Assembly (NCBI GenBank): GCA_050735975.1
Contig: JBOHVS010000364.1
Coordinates: 1-6,181 of the forward strand
Source: DATMBL01 sp050735975
GTDB lineage: Bacteria; Desulfobacterota; Binatia; UBA9968
Length of the DNA stretch: 6,181 nt
Reading direction: 5' to 3'
Below are positions 1-5,889 of this stretch, in pieces; the stretch's first letter is position 1, and each line of letters begins with the position of its first letter. Below the pieces are notes generated by a model. That model was given only the letters and a program-made list of their open reading frames with translations, made no database searches and had not been told where the DNA came from. Position numbers and translations under genes: made by a program.

Positions 1-1610
1 CGGTTGCGCATCGCCTTTTCCAGCGCGTCCTGAATCAATAGCTCCGTTTCGGTATCGACGCTCGAGGTCGCCTCGTCGAGGACCAGGATGTCCGGTTGAA
101 AGACGAGCACCCGCGCCAGCGACAGCAGCTGCCGCTGGCCGCCGGAGAAGTTGCTGCCCCTTTCTCTGACCTGGGAGTTGAAACCGTCGGGCAGCCGCTG
201 AATGAAGCCAACCGCGTTGGCAAATCGCGCCGCATCCATGACACGCTCCATTGGGATCGACCGGTCGCCCAGGTGAAGATTTCCCTTGATATCGCCCGAA
301 AAGAGAAATACGTCTTGCAACACCACGCCGATGTGGCGCCTCAGGGCCTGGAGATCCCAGTCGGTCACGTCGACGCCGCTGACTTTGATGGCGCCCTTCT
401 GGATATCGTAGAAGCGATTCAGGAGCTTGATGATCGTGGTCTTTCCGGAGCCGGTGGCGCCCACGACGGCCACTCTCTCCCCTGGGTCGATCCGGAAAGA
501 GACGCCTTTCAACACCGGATCGTTTTCCCTGTACTGAAACCAGACATTGTCGAAAACGATTTCGCCGCGAAACCGTTTGGGAGTCACCGCGTTTCTAGGA
601 CTCTCGATCCTGATTGGCGTATCAAGAAGCTGAAAGATCCGTTCGGCAGAGGACATGGCCGACTGCATGACCGCGTATTTCTGGCTGAAATCGCGCAAGG
701 GAACAAAGAAACGATGGATGTATTCCTTGAACGCGACCAGGGTGCCGATGCCGATGACGCCGTGCAGGACCTCGCCGCCTCCCCACCACAGCAGCAACGC
801 CACGCTGACCGAACCGGCGGCCTCGACCATGGAATAGAGGGCCGCTTCGTACATGTTCGATGAATGATAGGCGTCGCGATGGGAGGCATTGAGCTCGTCG
901 AATTCGCGGTAGGTCTTCGCCTCCCGGGCAAAGAGCTGAATCACGGCCATACCGGAAAGCGCCTCGCCGAGGTAGGCGTTGATGCGGGCGATGCGTTCGC
1001 GAATCTGCCGGTAGGTCTGGCGTGCCTTGATGCGAAAGAAATTGATCGCGAACGCCATGATCGGAATCAGGGCGAGCGAGACAAGAGCCAGTTCCGCGTG
1101 AATAAAAAACATGATCGCGACGATCCAGATCAGCATGACGAAGTCCGACAGCAAGGTCATGACTCCCGCCGAAAACATTTCCTGGAGGACGTCTACGTCC
1201 GTGGTCATGCGCGTCACCAAGCGGCCGACCGGGTTGCGGTCGAAATAACTCATCGGCAGCTTTTGCACGTGGGAAAAAATCGCCACGCGCAAATCGGCAA
1301 GACACCTTTGCGCGACCACCATCGTCAGATAGTAATGGAAAAACAGGGTTGCCACTTCGCCGACCAGCGCGCCGAAGAAAAGCAGCGCCATGTTCTGCAG
1401 CCCCCAGGGATCGCGCCCGGCGATGAACTGATCGATGGCGATCTTCATGATATAGGGCTGGGCCAAGCCGAACGCTTGTTGAAACGGGAGCAATAGCATG
1501 GCCAGCCAAAACAAACGTTTGTAGGGCGCAATGAATGCCCAAAGCCGCCTGAGCAGCCGAAGGTCGTAAGCTTTACCCAGAGTCTCTTCTTGCTGGCCCG
1601 CCTCGCTCAT
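1..1610 (-). CDS. ABC exporter half-transporter, catalytically competent subunit (MdlB/YheH-like), 3' end cut by window edge
   Basis: This is an inner-membrane ABC half-transporter, a transmembrane domain fused to an ATPase domain, predicted to pair with the product of the gene just upstream and export lipids, drugs or other hydrophobic compounds. The frame is open from ATG at 1610 to the window edge (536 codons visible). The membrane domain spans about residues 30-310 with six hydrophobic segments (near 33-55, 70-100, 148-168, 172-192, 255-278 and 283-300). The nucleotide-binding domain shows A-loop Tyr360, Walker A GATGSGKT (384-391), Q-loop Gln432, signature FSGGQ (488-492), and Walker B ILVLDE with Asp512 and catalytic Glu513, followed by the SSVD D-loop. 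The H-loop histidine lies beyond the edge. Homologues run to roughly 580-600 aa, so only about 50-60 residues are missing. The start is supported by GGAG nine bases upstream and by abutment to the preceding stop. The family is certain; the substrate cannot be told. Confidence 0.95.
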   Translation of the reverse strand, partial: MSEAGQQEETLGKAYDLRLLRRLWAFIAPYKRLFWLAMLLLPFQQAFGLAQPYIMKIAIDQFIAGRDPWGLQNMALLFFGALVGEVATLFFHYYLTMVVAQRCLADLRVAIFSHVQKLPMSYFDRNPVGRLVTRMTTDVDVLQEMFSAGVMTLLSDFVMLIWIVAIMFFIHAELALVSLALIPIMAFAINFFRIKARQTYRQIRERIARINAYLGEALSGMAVIQLFAREAKTYREFDELNASHRDAYHSSNMYEAALYSMVEAAGSVSVALLLWWGGGEVLHGVIGIGTLVAFKEYIHRFFVPLRDFSQKYAVMQSAMSSAERIFQLLDTPIRIESPRNAVTPKRFRGEIVFDNVWFQYRENDPVLKGVSFRIDPGERVAVVGATGSGKTTIIKLLNRFYDIQKGAIKVSGVDVTDWDLQALRRHIGVVLQDVFLFSGDIKGNLHLGDRSIPMERVMDAARFANAVGFIQRLPDGFNSQVRERGSNFSGGQRQLLSLARVLVFQPDILVLDEATSSVDTETELLIQDALEKAMRN

Positions 1611-3350
1611 CTAAATCCGCTCCAATTCCTCGGTGAGCCTCTGCTGTTCATAGATTTCGGCGTAGACTCCGCCGCTCTCGATGAGTTGTCGATGGGTGCC
1701 CCGCTCGATGATCTTTCCATCGTCGAGCACAAGGATCTCATCCGCCTCCTTCACCGCGGAAATGCGGTGAGAGATAATCAAGCAGGTTTTTTCTTTCAGA
1801 ATCGAGCTAATGCCGGCTAGGATTTCGGCTTCGGTTTGCGCATCGACACTGGAAAGGCAATCGTCGAGAATCAATACGGGCGGGTCCATGAGCAGCGCCC
1901 GCGCCAGGGTTGCGCGCTGTTTTTGACCGCCCGAGAGCGTCACGCCGCGCTCGCCCACGATCGTGCCGGCCCCGTCAGGGAAGATTTCCAAATCCCGGTC
2001 CAGCCGGGCCAAGCGAATCGCGCGATTGAACTCTTCCTCCGGCACGTTGTCACGACCGAACGTCAAATTGCGCCTGAGCGAAGTCGAAAAGAGAAAAGGA
2101 TCCTGGGGCACGTAGCCTAATGTTTGCCGCAGCTGCCGCAGCGACAAGGTTCGAATATCTCGCCCATCCCAGCAAATATTTCCGGAGGTCGCCTCGAAGA
2201 GCCGCGGCACAAGTTGCGCGACGGTGCTCTTGCCGGAGCCGATCCTGCCGACGAGCGCGACGGTTGAACCCACCGGCAAAGAAAGATTGATGTCCTGCAG
2301 AGCCGAATGGCCGTTCTTTTGGGCGTCATAGGCGAAGGAGACGTCGAGGAATTCAATCCCATTCTTCAAACCGGTCACAGGACGGGGAGCCGGGCCGTCG
2401 GCAATTTCCGGTTGGACCTTGAATATCTCTTCCAACCGCTTCATCGCCGCGCGCCCGCGCTCAATGAGTGAAAGCATCCAGCCTAATGCGGCCGTAGGCC
2501 ACGCCAGCACATTGAGATAGGCGATAAACGCAACAATGTCCGCCACCAGCATGTCGCCGCGAATCACCCGCATACCCCCGTACCAGATTACGATCAGAAC
2601 GGTTAGAGCGCTGAATCCCTGCATCACCGGATTGATGATGCCTCTCATTCTGGCAAGCTCCATGCTCTTTTCTTGGTAGGTCCGATTCAGGGCGACAAAT
2701 TGCTGCGTCTGGTAATGCTCCTGGCTGTGAGCCTTCACAACGTGCATACCGCTCAGATTTTCCTGCACGTAACTGCTCAACATCGACATTTCTTGTTGAA
2801 CCTCCAGCGAGCCCTTCATGATTCTGCCGCGAAACCTGCGCGCCAATAGAATCAGCAGCGGAGACGGCGACAAGGCGGCCAAGGTCATCCAGAAGTCCAT
2901 CGAAAGCATCAAGACCAGCGCATAGACGAAGTAAAGCGGCGCGTTTACGAAGTTTAATATGCCCGGGCCAAGCATCACCCGGACAGCCGATATATCGTTA
3001 ATGACGCGGGACATCAGGTCGCCGGTCCGCCGGGAGTGATAGAATGAAAGAGGAAGCTTCTGCAGGTGGGCAAACAAATCGTTGCGCAGGTCGTACTCGA
3101 CGTTACGGCCGGCGTTGAAGATGAGGGCGCGCGAATAAGTTCGTATAATGCCTTGAAGAACGGCCGCGATTCCGATGACAACCGCGTAGAAAGTAACGTC
3201 GCGTACCGAGCCGCCATGCTCGATGATGCGCACCGCTTCGCGGATCCACCATGGGATCCACATGACCAGGGTTGCCGTCCAGAAAAGGCAAATCGCGCCG
3301 ATTAGATAGCGCCGCCAATAGCGCCAAACGTAGCTCTTAAGCCGGCCCAT
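1611..3350 (-). CDS. ABC exporter half-transporter, degenerate-site subunit (MdlA/YheI-like)
   Basis: A complete 579-aa inner-membrane ABC half-transporter, first gene of the exporter operon and predicted heterodimer partner of the gene that follows without spacer. The transmembrane domain covers about residues 10-300, with hydrophobic segments near 15-35, 52-72, 130-150, 153-172, 240-262 and 268-290. The ATPase domain shows A-loop Tyr341, Walker A GRIGSGKS (368-375), Q-loop Gln416, X-loop region VGERG (465-469), signature LSGGQ (472-476), Walker B LILDD (Asp496), D-loop SSVD and H-loop His528. The residue after the Walker B Asp is Asp497 where active ATPases have Glu. The same change marks the MdlA and TM287 side of heterodimeric exporters, where it slows hydrolysis at one of the two sites. 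His528 is retained. No strong Shine-Dalgarno precedes ATG 3350; a promoter-like element ends nine bases upstream. Substrate unknown. Confidence 0.95.
   Translation of the reverse strand: MGRLKSYVWRYWRRYLIGAICLFWTATLVMWIPWWIREAVRIIEHGGSVRDVTFYAVVIGIAAVLQGIIRTYSRALIFNAGRNVEYDLRNDLFAHLQKLPLSFYHSRRTGDLMSRVINDISAVRVMLGPGILNFVNAPLYFVYALVLMLSMDFWMTLAALSPSPLLILLARRFRGRIMKGSLEVQQEMSMLSSYVQENLSGMHVVKAHSQEHYQTQQFVALNRTYQEKSMELARMRGIINPVMQGFSALTVLIVIWYGGMRVIRGDMLVADIVAFIAYLNVLAWPTAALGWMLSLIERGRAAMKRLEEIFKVQPEIADGPAPRPVTGLKNGIEFLDVSFAYDAQKNGHSALQDINLSLPVGSTVALVGRIGSGKSTVAQLVPRLFEATSGNICWDGRDIRTLSLRQLRQTLGYVPQDPFLFSTSLRRNLTFGRDNVPEEEFNRAIRLARLDRDLEIFPDGAGTIVGERGVTLSGGQKQRATLARALLMDPPVLILDDCLSSVDAQTEAEILAGISSILKEKTCLIISHRISAVKEADEILVLDDGKIIERGTHRQLIESGGVYAEIYEQQRLTEELERI
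1620..1623 (-). promoter_or_regulatory. Shine-Dalgarno of the second exporter gene, inside the end of the first
   Basis: On the minus strand GGAG lies nine bases before the ATG at 1610, within the last codons of the upstream ABC gene. It supports that start codon. Because the upstream TAG (1613-1611) touches the ATG, ribosomes finishing the first subunit could also reinitiate here, which would help keep the two subunits in equal amounts. Confidence 0.6.
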
Positions 3351-3359
3351 GAATCCATT

Positions 3360-3388
3360 AAAATACTCTACGAGGCAAACCTTATCAA
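3360..3388 (-). promoter_or_regulatory. Candidate sigma-70-type promoter of the ABC exporter operon
   Basis: Reading the minus strand, TTGATA (3388-3383, 5 of 6 to the -35 consensus) is followed after exactly 17 bases by TATTTT (3365-3360, 4 of 6 to the -10 consensus). Transcription would start near 3353, only about three bases before the ATG at 3350, giving an almost leaderless mRNA. The hexamers and spacing are seen directly; activity is inferred. Confidence 0.5.
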
Positions 3389-3451
3389 GATAACGACAAG
3401 CTTGGGAAGTGGTTCAGCTACGATCGGAGGCTACTTTCAACATCAAGAAAG

Positions 3452-3475
3452 ATTCCGAACGAAGTGAGGGATCTT
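3452..3475 (+). repeat. Dispersed repeat, single-arm copy upstream of typA
   Basis: These 24 bases, with core GAACGAAGTGAGGGATCTT, match 5473-5496 at 23 of 24 positions (21 consecutive identities, 3455-3475 against 5476-5496). Only one arm is present here; I see no inverted partner beside it. Shortly downstream, 3484-3494 resembles the bases that directly follow the other copy (9 of 11), so an interrupted longer match is possible but may be chance. Similar GAACGAAGTGAGG-type motifs are known as scattered intergenic repeats in many environmental bacterial genomes. Translated in the typA frame it reads DSERSEGSS, which argues that this stretch is not part of the protein. Confidence 0.75.
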
Positions 3476-3511
3476 CGGCCAAATTGAAACACTACCCTCG
3501 CTTAACCGCGC

Positions 3512-3540
3512 TTGACAAGTCTCCCATGCTCCCTGATAAC
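3512..3540 (+). promoter_or_regulatory. Candidate sigma-70-type promoter of typA, placed for a leaderless transcript
   Basis: A perfect -35 hexamer TTGACA (3512-3517) is followed after 17 bases by GATAAC (3535-3540), 4 of 6 to the -10 consensus. Six bases separate the -10 from ATG 3547, so the usual start distance puts +1 on the A of the initiator codon. No Shine-Dalgarno sequence is visible before that ATG. The element supports 3547 as the start codon and suggests leaderless translation. Confidence 0.55.
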
Positions 3541-3546
3541 AACTCC

Positions 3547-5379
3547 ATGGCTCAAACGACGACCAACCGGCGAGACGATATCCGCAATATCGCCATCATC
3601 GCTCATGTCGATCACGGCAAGACGACTCTCGTCGATGGCATGCTGCATCAGAGCGGCATTTTTCGGGCCAACGAGCAGGTGGCCGAACGCGTGATGGACT
3701 CCCTCGATTTGGAGCGCGAACGGGGCATCACGATCATGGCGAAAAACACCGCAATTTATTACGGCAGCATCAAAATCAACATCGTTGATACGCCGGGCCA
3801 TGCCGACTTCGGCGGCGAAGTGGAGCGCACGCTCGCCATGGTCGACGGCGTCATGTTGTTGGTGGATGCTTCCGAGGGCCCCCTCCCTCAGACCCGCTTC
3901 GTTTTGAAGAAAGCTTTGGAAGCAAAGCTTCCGCCGATTGTTTGCATCAACAAGATCGATCGCGCCGACGCGCGCGTCGCTCAGGTGCTGGACGAAATCT
4001 ATGATTTGTTTATCGATCTCGATGCGACCGAGGACCAGTTGGATTTTCCCGTGGTTTACTCAAACGCCCGCGCCGGACTTGCCACCCGTGATTTGAAGCA
4101 ACCTGCCGAAACCCTGAAACCGCTGTTCGAGCTGATCGTTCAAACGCTTCCCGGCCCTTTAGTGGATGCCGGAGCGCCGACGCAATTCCAGGCGAACAAT
4201 CTCGACTACAACGATTACGTCGGCCGCCTCGCTATCGGGCGGGTCAAAAGCGGCAAGCTCGCGTCCGGGATGTACACGCTCTGCCGCGTCGACGGCGCCC
4301 GGCAACAGGTCAAGGTCACCCAGGTTTACGGTTGGCAAGGCTTGAAACGAATAGAATTGGGATCGGCGCAAGCCGGCGACATCGTGGCCGTCGCCGGGAT
4401 CGACGACATTGGCATCGGCGACACGATCGCGGACCGCGAGAATCCAAAACCGCTGCCGCCGCTGAGGATCGACGAACCGACCATTGCCATGGTCTTCAGC
4501 GCCAACAACTCGCCGTGGTCCGGGCGTGAGGGCGAGTTTGTGACCTCGCGAAAGCTGCGCGAGCGGCTCCTCTATGAGCAGAAGAAAAACGTCAGCCTGC
4601 GCATCGCCGAAACCGAGCAGCCAGACTCTTTTCAAGCGACCGGACGGGGTGAATTCCAACTCGCGATTATCATCGAAACCATGCGCCGCGAAGGCTACGA
4701 GCTGCAGGTTTCTAAGCCGACGGTCGTAACGCGCGAGATCAACGACGCGCTGCACGAACCGGTGGAATTGCTGGTCATCGACATTCCCGAAGATTTTATC
4801 GGCGTCGTGTCACAGCTTTTGGCGGTACGCAAAGGAAAAATGACCAAGATGATCCACGCCGGATCGAGCCGGGTGCGCCTGGAGTTTTCCGTGCCGTCAC
4901 GCGGGTTGATAGGCTTCCGCTCCCGGTTTCTCACCGACACGCGCGGCACCGGCATCATGAACGCGTTGTTCGACGGCTGGGCCCCGTGGCACGGCAACAT
5001 TCAGTCGCGCAGCAACGGAGCCATGGTAGCCGATCGCGAAGGAGTGACAACCCCTTACGCGGTGTTTCACCTTCAGGAGCGGGGCATCATCTTTTTGCCC
5101 CCGGGCGCCCGCGTGTACGAGGGCATGATCGTCGGCGAGTACTCGCGCGATGTAGACTTGAACGTCAACATCTGCCGAGAAAAGAAGCTGACCAACATCC
5201 GGGCCGCCGGGCGGGACGAGAACATCATCATTACGCCGCACCGTGAAATGGGGCTGGAGGAAGGAATCGAATGGATCGCCGACGACGAGCTTGTCGAGGT
5301 CACGCCTCAATCCGTTCGCCTGCGCAAGAAGATCCTGAAACAATCCGACCGGCCGCGCCGCCGTCAGGATGAGGACTAG
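3547..5379 (+). CDS. typA: TypA/BipA ribosome-associated translational GTPase
   Basis: TypA/BipA binds the ribosome at the elongation-factor site and, from work in Escherichia coli, aids 50S assembly and growth in the cold or under stress. The 610-aa product has normal family length. The G domain shows G1 AHVDHGKTT (19-27), switch I RGIT (59-62), G3 DTPGH (81-85, with catalytic His85), G4 NKID (135-138) and G5 near 171-177, reading YSNARAG with Asn173 where E. coli has Ser. A beta-barrel domain II follows (about 210-305), then EF-G-like domains III and V. The BipA-specific C-terminal domain (about 490-600) carries ERGIIFLPPGARVYEGMIVGE and KKLTNIRAAGRDE. The frame is open back to GTG 3409, but that 46-residue extension contains a repeat and the promoter, so ATG 3547 is chosen; ATG 3526 is the alternative. 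The gene stands alone, divergent from the exporter operon. Confidence 0.97.
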   Translation: MAQTTTNRRDDIRNIAIIAHVDHGKTTLVDGMLHQSGIFRANEQVAERVMDSLDLERERGITIMAKNTAIYYGSIKINIVDTPGHADFGGEVERTLAMVDGVMLLVDASEGPLPQTRFVLKKALEAKLPPIVCINKIDRADARVAQVLDEIYDLFIDLDATEDQLDFPVVYSNARAGLATRDLKQPAETLKPLFELIVQTLPGPLVDAGAPTQFQANNLDYNDYVGRLAIGRVKSGKLASGMYTLCRVDGARQQVKVTQVYGWQGLKRIELGSAQAGDIVAVAGIDDIGIGDTIADRENPKPLPPLRIDEPTIAMVFSANNSPWSGREGEFVTSRKLRERLLYEQKKNVSLRIAETEQPDSFQATGRGEFQLAIIIETMRREGYELQVSKPTVVTREINDALHEPVELLVIDIPEDFIGVVSQLLAVRKGKMTKMIHAGSSRVRLEFSVPSRGLIGFRSRFLTDTRGTGIMNALFDGWAPWHGNIQSRSNGAMVADREGVTTPYAVFHLQERGIIFLPPGARVYEGMIVGEYSRDVDLNVNICREKKLTNIRAAGRDENIIITPHREMGLEEGIEWIADDELVEVTPQSVRLRKKILKQSDRPRRRQDED

Positions 5380-5434
5380 GGGAGGTTAAGGTGACGCGCC
5401 AGGCAAGATAGCTCCCTCGAGTGGACTCAGGACA

Positions 5435-5496
5435 AAGATTTCTCACTGCGCGCTTGAAATGACGGGCGCGTCATCCCGAACGAAGTGAGGGATCTT
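5435..5496. repeat. Palindromic copy of the dispersed repeat, long hairpin downstream of typA
   Basis: The right part (5473-5496) is the second copy of the repeat found before typA. Here an inverted arm lies to its left. Positions 5435-5447 (AAGATTTCTCACT) pair with 5484-5496 (AGTGAGGGATCTT) over 13 positions if two G-U pairs are allowed. At the tip, ATGACG (5459-5464) pairs with CGTCAT (5469-5474) around a GGCG loop. The middle is only partly paired. It lies 55 bases after the typA stop, in a convergent intergenic region. No T-tract follows on either strand, so it is better described as a mobile or REP-like palindromic repeat than as a standard terminator, though it could protect or end transcripts from either side. 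Confidence 0.7.
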
Positions 5497-5586
5497 GAAA
5501 TATTAAGGTTCGAGGATCGAAACTCAACCTGAACCTGCTCTTTGCCAGTCCGTACGTTGGAGCGAGGCGATTGAGCGCAACGCCTG

Positions 5587-5609
5587 CCTGTGCGTCGCAC
5601 GCAGACAGG
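5587..5609. repeat. Small inverted repeat, possible weak terminator of typA
   Basis: CCTGT (5587-5591) pairs with ACAGG (5605-5609), and GCGT (5592-5595) with ACGC (5599-5602), around a CGC loop with a two-base bulge (AG, 5603-5604). On the plus strand a TTTTT run occurs at 5623-5627, but 13 bases separate it from the stem, too far for a typical intrinsic terminator. On the minus strand no T-run follows. It may be another dispersed repeat or a weak end signal. Apart from this hairpin and the palindrome at 5435-5496, I see nothing functional in 5380-5637 beyond a six-codon frame at 5391-5411. Confidence 0.4.
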
Positions 5610-5637
5610 AAGCATATGGGTCTTTTTCAGCAGCGTG

Positions 5638-5889
5638 CTACTTCTCCCCTTCTTTTCTCAGCCTCGCCTCCAACTCTCTCACCGTCGCGCGATATTTAAA
5701 CGCCTTTCTACCGTTGATGAAGAGCACAGGAACTTCGGTCCCATATTCCTCTTGCAGTTCGGGAGATCCGTCGATGTCGATTTCCTGAAGGGTCAGCGGA
5801 TATTGCTTCGCGATTTGTTGAACCGCCTCTTTCATGTCTTCGCAGAGACAACAGTCCTTTCTCGTATAGAGTAAAAACTTGTTTTTCAT
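5638..5889 (-). CDS. Small glutaredoxin-like / DUF836-type thioredoxin-fold protein
   Basis: An 83-aa cytosolic protein with a thioredoxin fold. It opens with beta-strand NKFLLYTRKDC, then a redox motif C13-C14-L15-C16 (CxxC with an extra Cys) at the start of helix 1. The EIDIDG strand (36-41) follows, then the cis-proline loop EVPVLFING (Pro54) and a charged C-terminal helix. This layout and the short length match the glutaredoxin-like DUF836 family (Pfam PF05768), whose usual motif is G-C-x-L-C. Its likely role is thiol-disulfide exchange, but the partner cannot be told. No signal peptide is present. ATG 5889 overlaps the upstream AsmA-like gene's TGA as ATGA; GGAGAG lies 14 bases before it, rather far, so translational coupling is likely. 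It is the last gene of its operon within the window and converges on typA. Confidence 0.85.
   Translation of the reverse strand: MKNKFLLYTRKDCCLCEDMKEAVQQIAKQYPLTLQEIDIDGSPELQEEYGTEVPVLFINGRKAFKYRATVRELEARLRKEGEK

Noticed and set aside
96..863. A 255-codon open frame on the plus strand opposite the downstream ABC subunit
   Set aside because: The opposite strand encodes an unmistakable ABC ATPase with all core motifs. The plus-strand translation has no recognisable domain and is an antisense shadow of GC-rich coding sequence.
864..1496. A 210-codon plus-strand frame antisense to the ABC membrane domain
   Set aside because: Highly charged translation without domain features, and fully explained by the real gene on the other strand.
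622..1542. A 306-codon open frame on the minus strand in another frame of the ABC gene
   Set aside because: It overlaps the true transmembrane domain in a different frame, is rich in Arg, His and Pro, and has no membrane or domain pattern.
3351..3546. Riboswitch or structured leader controlling typA or the exporter
   Set aside because: The candidate start sites leave no leader RNA, and I see no conserved aptamer-like structure in the 196 bases.
4159..4755. A 198-codon minus-strand frame inside typA
   Set aside because: Antisense to a conserved GTPase whose frame is continuous throughout; no recognisable protein.
4897..5343. A 148-codon minus-strand frame over the 3' part of typA
   Set aside because: It is opposite the BipA-specific C-terminal domain, which is clearly the coding frame; the antisense product lacks motifs.
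5435..5496. Intrinsic terminator for typA
   Set aside because: The hairpin is long and interrupted and is followed by GAAATATTAAGG rather than a T-tract, so it is recorded as a palindromic repeat instead.
3452..5496. CRISPR array or composite transposon around typA
   Set aside because: Only two short copies, 2 kb apart, with no spacers between multiple units, no cas genes and no transposase in the window.
5590..5874. A 94-codon plus-strand frame opposite the glutaredoxin-like gene
   Set aside because: The minus strand gives a coherent thioredoxin-fold protein with CxxC and cis-proline; the plus-strand frame begins inside a hairpin and shows no family features.
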